Assembly: GCF_019793465.1 (NCBI RefSeq)
Contig: NZ_JAILYJ010000029.1
Span: forward strand, 1 to 36,014
Direction: 5' to 3'
Length of the DNA stretch: 36,014 nucleotides
From: Rhizobium croatiense
GTDB taxonomy: Bacteria > Pseudomonadota > Alphaproteobacteria > Rhizobiales > Rhizobiaceae
Position numbers and translations under genes: made by a program. The notes beneath the pieces were generated by a model that saw only the letters and a list, made by a program, of their open reading frames with translations, was not told the DNA's origin and ran no database searches. Below, piece after piece: positions 23,862 to 31,929 of the stretch. Position 1 is the first letter of the stretch. Each line of letters opens with the position of its first letter.

Positions 23862-24838
23862 CACCGCCGCCTTTCCGTTGAAGCTATGAAAGCGTCCAGT
23901 TCCTGCCGAGTGCCGGCACCTTCCATCGGACCCAGGACCATCACGTTTCGGGCGCCGGCGGCCGAGGCATAGGTTAACGCTTGCTTCTGAGACATTCCGA
24001 GCCGTCGGCAGGTGAGATAGGCTCCGCCAAAGCAGTCGCCGGCGCCGGTGGGGTCGACCTCCTGAACGACAAATGCCGGAGCGTCGATGCGGTCTCCTTG
24101 CCTGCCGAAATAGGTCGCCCCGTTGACGCCGCGCTTCAGCACGATCTCCTTGACGCCCATCTCGAACAAGCGACGGATCGCTTCTGCCTCTCCTTCGACA
24201 CCTGCGGCACGCTCGAGCTCCTCTCCGGTCGGCAGAAGGAGATCGGCGGCGGCCACAAGCTTGGAAAACCGGCGCTCGGTGTCCTCGTCCAGCTTCAATT
24301 CCCTGCGAATGTTCGGATCCACCGAGAGCGTTCCCCCGCGTGCCCTGACGATATCGACCGCCTTTTCGATCACTTCGCGCGCACTGGGGACCGACAGAGC
24401 CGAGCCCATCACGTGAAGATGTCCACTTCGATCGATGAGATCGCCGACCGTTTGGGACCAGCCGAAACGCGCCGCCGCGGATGTGGCGATGTTGTAGACG
24501 AAATCTCTGGAGCCATCCGCGCGATAGCGGACAAACGCGCTTCCCGTGGGATAGTCCGCATCGATCGAAATCGCCGAAACATCGACGCCGTCGCGCTTCA
24601 GGCGGTCCGTATTGACACGGCCGAAATCGTCATCGCCGACGGCGCCGACCATGGCCGCCTTGCCGCCCAGGCGACCGCATTGCGAGATGAAGATCGCCGG
24701 CGCCCCGCTCGCGAACGGACCGACGAGCGGCTGGGCTTCGAGAAACCCGTCTCCGACCGTCGTGGCGACGATCTCCACAAGGATCTCGCCTACGCAAACC
24801 GTGGGACCAAGCGCATCCGGGGCCAGTGCTGAAGCCAT
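23861..24838 (-). CDS. PfkB-family sugar kinase (probable ketohexose kinase)
   Basis: This 325-residue ribokinase-type enzyme has the N-terminal VCVGEILVEIVATT, the sugar-binding loop GRLGGKAAMVGAVGDDDFG and the C-terminal signature DPTGAGDCFGGAYLTCRR with the catalytic Asp. LLPTGEELERAAG precedes it. It should phosphorylate a ketohexose such as tagatose or fructose at O6 or O1, providing the substrate of the coupled GatZ-like protein. The ATG at 24836-24838 is preferred to an in-frame TTG two codons upstream. The ROK regulator gene lies 30 bp upstream in the same operon. Confidence 0.87.
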   Translation of the reverse strand: MASALAPDALGPTVCVGEILVEIVATTVGDGFLEAQPLVGPFASGAPAIFISQCGRLGGKAAMVGAVGDDDFGRVNTDRLKRDGVDVSAISIDADYPTGSAFVRYRADGSRDFVYNIATSAAARFGWSQTVGDLIDRSGHLHVMGSALSVPSAREVIEKAVDIVRARGGTLSVDPNIRRELKLDEDTERRFSKLVAAADLLLPTGEELERAAGVEGEAEAIRRLFEMGVKEIVLKRGVNGATYFGRQGDRIDAPAFVVQEVDPTGAGDCFGGAYLTCRRLGMSQKQALTYASAAGARNVMVLGPMEGAGTRQELDAFIASTERRR

Positions 24839-24868
24839 TTGCAATCCTGCTTTCGATAGTTCTTGTCG

Positions 24869-26095
24869 TCAACTCGGCGCCGATTGGACCGGCGCACCGT
24901 CCTCGCTGCCGAACTCCTCGCTCTCCAATGACAGAAAGCGCTGGTGCAGCATGCATGCCGCCCCGAAGGCGGAACCGAACTCCGCATCATCGTCCACGAC
25001 GATCTCAGGCGTGGGGAAAGGGATGTTCTGGCCCTCCGACATGTGGACCGCCACCCGGGCGGCCACCATCGGGTAGAGCGATGCCACGGAGCCGCCCAGT
25101 ACGATCCTGTCCGGATCGAGCAGACGACAGGCTTGCAGCAATGCGTATGCGAGATGCCGCGACCAGCTTTCGGCGATATTGACGGCAGCCGGGACACGGT
25201 CACGAACGCCGCCGAGGAATTCCTGCAGATCCGCTTCCTCGCGTCCGACAGCCTCGCGATACTGCCTGATGAGCACCTCGCGACCGATCAGCTGTTCAAA
25301 CTTCTGACCGCCGCTTCCCGGCACCAGGGTGTGGCCGATTTCTCCCGCCAGACCGTGGCCGCCGCGGAACAGCTTGCCGTCGATCATGATGCCGCCGCCG
25401 ACGCCCGTTTCCATGAGCAGAAACAGGGTCACACCTGCGGCGCCATGACGATAGCTGTCACCGATCGCAAAGGCGTTGGCGTCGTTTTCGACCGCGATGG
25501 GCACGGCGGCCGGGAAAGCGGCCAAGAAGGCGGATTGGCCAATCTCCTTCAACGGTACGTCTCGCCAGCCAATGATGGGTGCGAGGGTGACAAATCCATC
25601 CGGCCGGATATGGGCCGGCGTCGATATGCCGAAACCTTTGCACTTTCCGATCATCCTCTTTGCCATCGCACTGACAATTAGCTCGACACCCTGCGCCATG
25701 GCCTCCTCCACCGTCGAGGACGGCGTGTCGAACGCCATTTTCCGACATGCCCGGACTTCGGCGGAAAGATCGATAACGACCGCTGATATATGCTCGACGC
25801 CAATCTCGATTCCCACGAAGAATGCGGCATCGGGAACCAGTTCGAGCATGATGCCCGGGCGCCCGGCACGGGAATGCTCCAGCCGCTCCTTGCCGCTCTC
25901 GTCCGACTCCTGAACGAATCCGCCTTCCGTCAATTCAGCGACGATCTCTCCCGAGGATGAGCGATTCATGCCGAGCTTCCGGGCGAGATCCGCCCGGCTG
26001 AGGCTCCCGTGGGCGTAGATCGTCTGCAAGGCGGCGACGATATTGTTCTGCCGGATCCTGCGCGGCGAACTTCCAATGGAGACGGTGTCGTTCAT
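24869..26095 (-). CDS. ROK-family transcriptional regulator
   Basis: This 408-residue protein has an N-terminal winged helix (RQNNIVAALQTIYAHGSLSRADLARKLGMNRSSSGEIVAEL, about 14-55) and a C-terminal ROK domain with IEIGVEHISAVVIDL, ENDANAFAIGD, LLMETGVGGGIMIDGKLFRGGHGLAGEIGH and a second nucleotide-type GGSVASL. The zinc motif CxCGxxGCxE of NagC/Mlc-type ROK proteins is absent: after GHTLVPG comes SGGQKFEQL. It should repress the divergent transporter and catabolic operons until a sugar ligand binds. It lies within the catabolic operon, so it may control its own level. Confidence 0.88.
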   Translation of the reverse strand: MNDTVSIGSSPRRIRQNNIVAALQTIYAHGSLSRADLARKLGMNRSSSGEIVAELTEGGFVQESDESGKERLEHSRAGRPGIMLELVPDAAFFVGIEIGVEHISAVVIDLSAEVRACRKMAFDTPSSTVEEAMAQGVELIVSAMAKRMIGKCKGFGISTPAHIRPDGFVTLAPIIGWRDVPLKEIGQSAFLAAFPAAVPIAVENDANAFAIGDSYRHGAAGVTLFLLMETGVGGGIMIDGKLFRGGHGLAGEIGHTLVPGSGGQKFEQLIGREVLIRQYREAVGREEADLQEFLGGVRDRVPAAVNIAESWSRHLAYALLQACRLLDPDRIVLGGSVASLYPMVAARVAVHMSEGQNIPFPTPEIVVDDDAEFGSAFGAACMLHQRFLSLESEEFGSEDGAPVQSAPS

Positions 26096-26157
26096 CTTGC
26101 AATTCCCTTCAAGTCGCCCAACCCTTACACGACTGGAACAGGCTGTCAGAAGGATAA

Positions 26158-27042
26158 TCAGGGCCGCGCGTTTGTGGCGCGGCGGCGCTTGGCCTCGTCA
26201 CATTTAAGCTCGATGTAGCGCTTCGCGTGCGCCGCAAGCGGATCATTATCCTCCCAGGTATCGCGCCAGATCGCGCAGGCGAGCGACAGGCCTTCGTCGA
26301 CAACCGTCGTCGAGAAGCTTTCGAACACGATGTCGCGCTTGTAGTCGATGTCGAGCAACGCGTCGAAGATCAGATCGAAGTTGATGACGCCGTCGCCAAG
26401 GTAACCGCGATTGCTCTCGCCGATGTGGAAGTAGCCGATCTTGTCGCCGGCGAGACGGATCGCGGCGGCCGGGTTGGCTTCCTCGATGTTCATGTGGAAC
26501 GTGTCGAGATGGAGACGGACATGCTCCGATCCCGTCTCGGCGATGAACTTGAGCCCCTGCGCCGTCGTATTCAGCAGGTTCGTCTCGAACCGGTTGACGA
26601 TCTCAAGGACGAGGTCGACATTTGCCTGTCTGGCGATTTCGCCGGTCGCAGCGATCGCAGCGACGCTGTTGTCCCAGCCCTTCTTCGTCGGCTGGCGATT
26701 GTACTTGGTGTGCGCGGAATACAGAATCCCGCCGAGCTTGTTGCCGCCGATATCGCGGACCGCACGAATGGCGTCGGCCAACGTCTGCTTGCCAGCGGAG
26801 ACAACAGATATGTCCTCGCTCGATACATCCTTGTCGAGCGGCAGACCCATCGTCACGCCAATCTCGACGTCAAGGGACTGGGCAAGCTTGGCCAATCGAT
26901 CGAGGTTGAATTTCTCAGGGCGCAGATAGGCAAATTCGATCGTGCGATATCCGTGTTCGGCCGTTTTGTTGAGTGCCATCTCCAGCCCTTCCTGCGTTTG
27001 GCCGCCTGTCCATACAAATGAATGGATACCCAATCGACGCAT
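26158..27042 (-). CDS. Ketose 3-epimerase (D-tagatose/D-psicose 3-epimerase family)
   Basis: This 294-residue TIM-barrel protein of the sugar phosphate isomerase/epimerase (AP endonuclease 2) family starts MRRLGIHSFVWTGG. The metal-site segments match D-tagatose 3-epimerase: LEIVNRFETN (Glu), LHLDTFHMNIEE (Asp, His), FHIGESNRGYLGDG (His, Arg) and VFESFS (Glu). These are the four Mn/Co ligands and catalytic glutamates. It should interconvert free ketohexoses at C3 (tagatose/sorbose, fructose/psicose). The ATG at 27040-27042 has GGAGGAAAAGG upstream; longer in-frame starts lack such a site. It is the first gene of the minus-strand operon. Confidence 0.87.
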   Translation of the reverse strand: MRRLGIHSFVWTGGQTQEGLEMALNKTAEHGYRTIEFAYLRPEKFNLDRLAKLAQSLDVEIGVTMGLPLDKDVSSEDISVVSAGKQTLADAIRAVRDIGGNKLGGILYSAHTKYNRQPTKKGWDNSVAAIAATGEIARQANVDLVLEIVNRFETNLLNTTAQGLKFIAETGSEHVRLHLDTFHMNIEEANPAAAIRLAGDKIGYFHIGESNRGYLGDGVINFDLIFDALLDIDYKRDIVFESFSTTVVDEGLSLACAIWRDTWEDNDPLAAHAKRYIELKCDEAKRRRATNARP

Positions 27043-27338
27043 GGCCTTTTCCTCCACGAAATGCATTTGATTACGGGCAGTGCTATGGTATTTAGTTTGG
27101 TTAGGCAACAAATAATTTTAGTCACCTGTTTTTTGCTGCCTTGCAAAAAGAGCTTGCATTGCAACATTTTATCTCGATCTGGAGTGCTCTGTGCTTCCTA
27201 TAAAAATTAGTTTCCCCGAAAATCAATAGGATAGACAGAGCATTTGCATGTTTAGACAACAAATGTTGCGCTGCCGGTTTTTTTGGCCTACACAAAGCAC
27301 CGGCGAAATGATCTCGCTGCACTCTGGGAGGATTGGAA
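27043..27338. promoter_or_regulatory. Divergent control region of the polyol catabolic and transport operons
   Basis: This ~296-bp AT-rich gap drives two divergent operons. CAACA-AA-TGTTG (27257-27268) is a perfect dyad near the transporter side. The half-motif recurs as GCAACAAATA (about 27105-27114) and GCAACATTTT (about 27161-27170). These are candidate operators for the ROK regulator. No -35/-10 pair was convincing enough to place. Confidence 0.4.
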
Positions 27339-28772
27339 ATGAACTATGCTTTGAAGGCTAGCGCGCTTGCGCTGACGCTCAGCCTCGCCGCCACTGCTTC
27401 ACCGGCTTGGGCCGACTTCTGGTCCGACGCCGGTGCTAAATTCAAGGGCGTGACCCTACACGGCGTCACCGAAAGCACCCCGCCGTCGAACTACATCAAG
27501 AACGTGCTTGCTCCGGAATTCGAAAAGAAGACCGGCATCAAGGTCGACATCGAGACGACGTCCTGGGATCAGATGTACGACAAGGCCATCAAGGACATGG
27601 AAGCCAAGACCGGCATCTATGACATGGTCTACATCGAGCAGGACATCATCTACTCCTATCTGGCCAGGAACTTCCTCGTCGACATCACGAAGACGCTGAA
27701 AGACCAGCCGGATCTGAAAGCACCGACCTACGACGACGCCAACTTCACCAGCTTTGCCGACTACTTCAAGGACGCGAGCGGCGATCTCTTCGGCGTTCCG
27801 ATGGAAGCCTTCCTGAAGGCGTATCTCTATCGCAAGGACCTCTTCGACGATCCGAAGATCAAGGAAGCCTTCAAGAAGGAAACCGGCAAGGACCTGAAGC
27901 CGGCGACCACACACGCGGAATACACCGAGATCGCCGACTTCTTCACGAAGTACGGCAAGGACAACGGAATGGAGCTCTGGGGCACCACCGCTCAGGCACA
28001 TACAGGCCATCCGGCGTCCTGGTATGAATTCTTCGAGTCCATCGCGCCGACCTTCGGCGTCTACAATTGGGGCATCGACGCCAAGAACAACTATGCGGCG
28101 ACGGTCGAACATGGCGGCGCGATGAACGGCGACAAGGCGAAGGCCGCGTTGAAGTATTGGCTGCACCTGCGCGACATCGCTCCTCCGGAATCGACGCAGT
28201 CAACCTGGACGGAAACCGCAACGACCTTCGCCGCTGGCCGCGTCGCCCAGGGACTGATCTACGGTGAGAATGCCGCGTGGATCGCAAGCGATCCGGCGCA
28301 GTCGAAGGTGGTCGGCCAGGTCGGTTTCGCTCTGCCACCGCTCGAGCCGGGCGTGCTGGACGACGCGAAAGCCGGAAAGGGCTATATCGGCTATTACGAT
28401 GGCGGTGCCTTCGGCGTGCCGGTCACGTCCAAGAACAAGGAAGCGTCGCTGCTGTTCCTCGAATTCATCGGTCAGAACGAAGTGCAGCCCGATTGGGCGA
28501 TCGCCGCACCGCGCATCACCAATACGGCGACGTTCGACGATCCGAAGGTGAAGGAGATGGACGTCAAGCTCGGCGGCTTCTACACGATGCTGAAGGACGA
28601 CGGCAAGCTCTTCGCCGGCGCTCCTCCCTATCCCTTCCATGCTCAGGTACGGGAAGCGACTGCGCCCATCTTCTACGACATCCTGACCGGCAAGATCGGT
28701 CCCGATGAAGGCCTCGACCAGATGGCGGCCAAGGCCGAAGAGGAGCTCACCTCGCTCGGCTATCGCAAATAA
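27339..28772 (+). CDS. ABC transporter substrate-binding protein (polyol/sugar)
   Basis: This 477-residue periplasmic protein has a Sec signal peptide at about 1-24 (ending ASPAWA). The mature part is a family 1 binding protein: GVTLHGVTESTPPSNYIKNVLAPEFEKKTGIKVDIE, SWDQMYDKAIKDMEAKTGIYDMVYIEQD, and late AGKGYIGYYDGGAFGVP. It delivers the substrate to the two permeases encoded next. Close homologues occur in rhizobial polyol operons, but the ligand cannot be read from sequence; a hexitol or rare ketose is inferred from the neighbouring catabolic genes. The ATG at 27339 has GGGAGGA 6 nt upstream. Confidence 0.9.
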   Translation: MNYALKASALALTLSLAATASPAWADFWSDAGAKFKGVTLHGVTESTPPSNYIKNVLAPEFEKKTGIKVDIETTSWDQMYDKAIKDMEAKTGIYDMVYIEQDIIYSYLARNFLVDITKTLKDQPDLKAPTYDDANFTSFADYFKDASGDLFGVPMEAFLKAYLYRKDLFDDPKIKEAFKKETGKDLKPATTHAEYTEIADFFTKYGKDNGMELWGTTAQAHTGHPASWYEFFESIAPTFGVYNWGIDAKNNYAATVEHGGAMNGDKAKAALKYWLHLRDIAPPESTQSTWTETATTFAAGRVAQGLIYGENAAWIASDPAQSKVVGQVGFALPPLEPGVLDDAKAGKGYIGYYDGGAFGVPVTSKNKEASLLFLEFIGQNEVQPDWAIAAPRITNTATFDDPKVKEMDVKLGGFYTMLKDDGKLFAGAPPYPFHAQVREATAPIFYDILTGKIGPDEGLDQMAAKAEEELTSLGYRK

Positions 28773-28787
28773 AACATCCTCCCCAAC

Positions 28788-28813
28788 TGACGGGTCGTTC
28801 CGACGACCCGTCA
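28788..28813 (+). terminator. Stem-loop between binding-protein and permease genes
   Basis: TGACGGGTCGT and ACGACCCGTCA form a perfect 11-bp stem with a TCCG loop, 15 bp after the binding-protein stop. No T-run follows. Such hairpins after binding-protein genes usually protect the upstream mRNA or terminate in part, giving an excess of binding protein over permease. Confidence 0.7.
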
Positions 28814-28868
28814 TCTTGCGCTCCGGAATGGAGCGGACGTCCACATAACGTTCAATGGGGGACAGGCG

Positions 28869-29744
28869 ATGCATTCGCAGAAGCTCGGGTGGCTGTTGCT
28901 GTCACCGACCATAGTGATCCTCGGACTGTTCGGGATCTTTCCTTTCATCTACGTCCTCTGGGTCTCTTTCCATTCATGGAACCCGTTCGCGGCCAATCCG
29001 GGCATGATCTTCAACTGGGCTGAAAACTATCGGCGGCTCGTCTTCGACCCGCAGTTCCTGGCATCGCTCGGCATAACCCTGGCATTCGTCTTCTTCGCGG
29101 TCGTGTCGGAGTTGGCCCTCGGCTACATCCTCGCCCAGGCGCTGCTCAAGGACTTTCCCGGAAAAGCGGTGTTTCGCACGATCCATACGCTGCCCCTGAT
29201 CATGGCGCCGATCATCGTCGGCTCAGTCTGGAAGCTGATGACCACCCCGTCCATCGGCATCATTCCCTATCTTCTGAGGAGCTGGTTCGGGTACGATCTG
29301 AATATCGGCCAGAGTGCTGTCGCGGCCTTCACCGTGACGGTGATCATGGACATCTGGCACTGGACGCCGCTCGTCACCCTGTCGCTGATCGCCGCCCTCG
29401 TCTCGCTTCCGTCAGACCCCTTCGAACAGGCGCAGATCGACGGCGCGGGCAAGAGCCAGATCTTCTGGCACATTACGCTCCCCCTGATCCGCCCGGCTCT
29501 GCTCGCCACGGTGTTCATCCGGCTGATGGATGCGCTCCGTACCGTCGACGAAGTCCTGATGCTGACCGGAGGCGGCCCGGGTTCATCGACCCGCTACATC
29601 GGCGTCCATATCTTCCGGGAAGTCTTCCCCAAGACGAATTACGGCTATGGTTCGGCAATCTCCGTCATCGTCCTCTACCTCACTATCGTCGTCTGCTGGC
29701 TGCTCTACGTCGGCTTGATTGCGCCCCGCGTGAAGAGAGGTTGA
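28869..29744 (+). CDS. ABC transporter permease (MalF-like)
   Basis: This 291-residue inner-membrane protein has six predicted helices, beginning LGWLLLSPTIVILGLFGIFPFIYVLWVSF. The cytoplasmic coupling (EAA) loop is EQAQIDGAGKSQIFWHITLPLIRPAL (about 196-221). It forms the heterodimeric channel with the next gene product. The ATG follows GGGGGACAGGCG. It lies 96 bp after the binding-protein gene, with the hairpin in between. Confidence 0.92.
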   Translation: MHSQKLGWLLLSPTIVILGLFGIFPFIYVLWVSFHSWNPFAANPGMIFNWAENYRRLVFDPQFLASLGITLAFVFFAVVSELALGYILAQALLKDFPGKAVFRTIHTLPLIMAPIIVGSVWKLMTTPSIGIIPYLLRSWFGYDLNIGQSAVAAFTVTVIMDIWHWTPLVTLSLIAALVSLPSDPFEQAQIDGAGKSQIFWHITLPLIRPALLATVFIRLMDALRTVDEVLMLTGGGPGSSTRYIGVHIFREVFPKTNYGYGSAISVIVLYLTIVVCWLLYVGLIAPRVKRG

Positions 29745-29748
29745 AGCG

Positions 29749-30585
29749 ATGAAGAAGCAGAATCCCTGGCTTCCGGCCGTCCTGTGGACCCTGATAAGCT
29801 TTGTGACACTTTTCCCAATCTACTGGCTGTTCGTAATATCGGTGAAACAGCCCTTCGACCTGTTCTCGACGCCCGATGTCATTCTCCGGAGCTTCTTCTG
29901 GAAGAATTACCAGGACGTGCTGACCAATCCGACCTTGCGCGGATACATGCTCAACTCGATGATCATTTCGTCGGGCAACGCGCTCCTCGTGACGACGCTC
30001 GGTTTTTTTGCCTGCTACGCCCTGACGCGCTTCGACCTCGCCGGCAAGGAAAGCATCTTCTTCTGGACGATCACCAACCGCATGGCGCCGCCGGCGGTCT
30101 TCCTCCTGCCGCTCTTCCTGCTGCTGACGCAGGTCTACAAGATCGGCGACTTCTCGCTCGCAGATTCCCGGCTCGGCATGATTCTGGTCTACTGCTCCTT
30201 CAATCTTCCCTTCGCCATCTGGACGCTGCGCCCGACCGTGGAAGGCATTCCGAAGGAGTTGGATGAGGCCGCCTATATGGACGGCGCCAGCCCATGGGTC
30301 GTTCTCTACGACATCGTCTTTCCCTTGGCACGGCCAGGACTTGCGGTGACGCTGATCCTGACCTGGGTGTTTGCTTGGAACGAATACCTGCTTGCGGCGA
30401 CGCTCACCAACTTCAATGCGCGGACGCTGACCACCGGCCTGTCGGAATACGTGACCACGACGGGGACGGCCTGGGGCATCATGGCGGCAATCTCAATGCT
30501 GACACTGGTTCCGGCGCTCATCGTCTTTTCGGTGGTGCAGCGTCACATCGTTGCCGGCCTGACTTTCGGTGCCGTGAAAGGATGA
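29749..30585 (+). CDS. ABC transporter permease (MalG-like)
   Basis: This 278-residue inner-membrane protein has six helices, beginning WLPAVLWTLISFVTLFPIYWLFVISV. The EAA loop is DEAAYMDGASPWVVLYDIVFPLARPGL (about 168-194). It starts 4 bp after the first permease stop, with GAGAGGTTGAAGCG as ribosome site, so the two subunits are made together. It is the second half of the sugar channel. Confidence 0.92.
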   Translation: MKKQNPWLPAVLWTLISFVTLFPIYWLFVISVKQPFDLFSTPDVILRSFFWKNYQDVLTNPTLRGYMLNSMIISSGNALLVTTLGFFACYALTRFDLAGKESIFFWTITNRMAPPAVFLLPLFLLLTQVYKIGDFSLADSRLGMILVYCSFNLPFAIWTLRPTVEGIPKELDEAAYMDGASPWVVLYDIVFPLARPGLAVTLILTWVFAWNEYLLAATLTNFNARTLTTGLSEYVTTTGTAWGIMAAISMLTLVPALIVFSVVQRHIVAGLTFGAVKG

Positions 30586-30589
30586 AGCT

Positions 30590-30796
30590 ATGACGTCTCC
30601 ATCAGGAAATGACGAACGCAAGCCGGGGTTTCTGCCGATCGAAACGAACTGGTTCGACCGGCTCTTCATCTCGGTGGTGATCTGGGTCGCGCTCTCGCTG
30701 TTCTGGATGCGCTTCATCGAGCCGTTCGGGCTTTCGGTTTGGTTTGCGGCAGCAATCTCGGCAGCCCTCGGCGCCTACCTCGTCTGGAAGGGATGA
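30590..30796 (+). CDS. Small membrane protein of the ABC transporter operon, unrecognised
   Basis: This 68-residue protein is not recognised. A polar N-terminus (about 1-25, ending in NWFDRLF) is followed by two hydrophobic helices: ISVVIWVALSLFWMRFI (about 27-43) and LSVWFAAAISAALGAYLVW (about 48-66). The ATG is 4 bp after the permease stop, and the ATPase gene follows 59 bp later, so it lies inside the transporter operon. The place recalls the small DUF2160-type proteins of glycerol ABC operons, but the length and sequence differ. An accessory or stabilising subunit of the permease is inferred. Confidence 0.65.
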   Translation: MTSPSGNDERKPGFLPIETNWFDRLFISVVIWVALSLFWMRFIEPFGLSVWFAAAISAALGAYLVWKG

Positions 30797-30855
30797 TCCG
30801 ATGAATCCGTCAAGGCCATTAAAACAAAAGCTGCGCTGCTTTAGGGGGAACGACA

Positions 30856-31917
30856 TTGGCAAACGTACAGGTTAGCGACGTCACCAAGAAATATGGCTCT
30901 CTTCAGGTCATGCATGGCGTCAGCGTCGACATCGAGGACGGCGAATTCGTCGTGCTGGTCGGTCCATCCGGATGCGGCAAGTCCACGCTGCTGCGCATGA
31001 TCGCCGGTCTCGAGACCGTCAGCGGCGGCGACATTCGGATCGGCGGCCGTGTTGTCACCAACGCTCCTCCGAAGGAGCGCGACATCGCGATGGTCTTCCA
31101 GAGCTACGCGCTCTATCCGCACAAAACTGTCGCCGAGAACATGGGCTTTCCGCTGAAGATGGCCAAGCGCCCCAAGGCGGAGATCGACGAAAAGGTCGGC
31201 AGGGCAGCTGAGATTCTCGACCTGACGCCCTATCTCGACCGTTATCCGAAGCAACTGTCGGGTGGGCAGCGTCAGCGCGTGGCGATGGGCCGCGCGATCG
31301 TCCGCGATCCGAAGGTCTTCCTGTTCGACGAGCCGTTGTCGAACCTCGACGCCAAGCTTCGCGTCACCATGCGGGTCGAAATCAAGGAGCTTCACCAGCG
31401 GTTGAAGACCACCACCGTCTACGTCACGCACGATCAGATCGAGGCCATGACGATGGCCAACAAGATCGTGGTGATGCGCGACGGCAGGGTCGAGCAGATC
31501 GGAAAGCCTCTCGATCTCTACGACTTCCCGGTCAACCTCTTCGTCGCCGGTTTCATCGGCAGCCCATCGATGAACTTCCTGCAGGGCCGCATCGCGACCC
31601 GCGACGGCAGAAAGGTCGTCGTCACCGACCAGGGTATCGCCCTTCCCATGGGAAATACAAATGCGGACGAAGGAAGGGCCGTTACGTACGGCATCCGGCC
31701 GGAGCATATCACGATCGGCGAGGATGGCGTTCCAGTCGAAGTCTCGGTTTTCGAGCCCACGGGTTCGGAGACATTGATCTTCGGCCGCACGGGAGGCGTT
31801 CCGATCGACGCCCTGATCCGCGAACGCATCGAGATAGATCCCGGACGGACGATGTATTTCCACATCGATCCCCGGCGTGCGCATATATTCGATCGGGAAA
31901 CAGGCCAGAGGCTGTAA
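30856..31917 (+). CDS. ABC transporter ATPase (UgpC/MalK type)
   Basis: This 353-residue cytoplasmic ATPase powers the importer. It has Walker A GPSGCGKST (about 37-45), Q-loop VFQSYALYPH, signature LSGGQRQR, Walker B VFLFDEPLSNLD and switch VTHDQ, then a C-terminal regulatory TOBE/MalK domain (about 240-350) with YGIRPEHI. The start is TTG at 30856, 5 nt after AGGGGGAA; no ATG or GTG fits the conserved N-terminus ANVQVSDVTKKYG. The non-ATG start may lower its synthesis relative to the permeases. It completes the ABC system. Confidence 0.93.
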   Translation: MANVQVSDVTKKYGSLQVMHGVSVDIEDGEFVVLVGPSGCGKSTLLRMIAGLETVSGGDIRIGGRVVTNAPPKERDIAMVFQSYALYPHKTVAENMGFPLKMAKRPKAEIDEKVGRAAEILDLTPYLDRYPKQLSGGQRQRVAMGRAIVRDPKVFLFDEPLSNLDAKLRVTMRVEIKELHQRLKTTTVYVTHDQIEAMTMANKIVVMRDGRVEQIGKPLDLYDFPVNLFVAGFIGSPSMNFLQGRIATRDGRKVVVTDQGIALPMGNTNADEGRAVTYGIRPEHITIGEDGVPVEVSVFEPTGSETLIFGRTGGVPIDALIRERIEIDPGRTMYFHIDPRRAHIFDRETGQRL

Positions 31918-31929
31918 GGGAGACGACTG

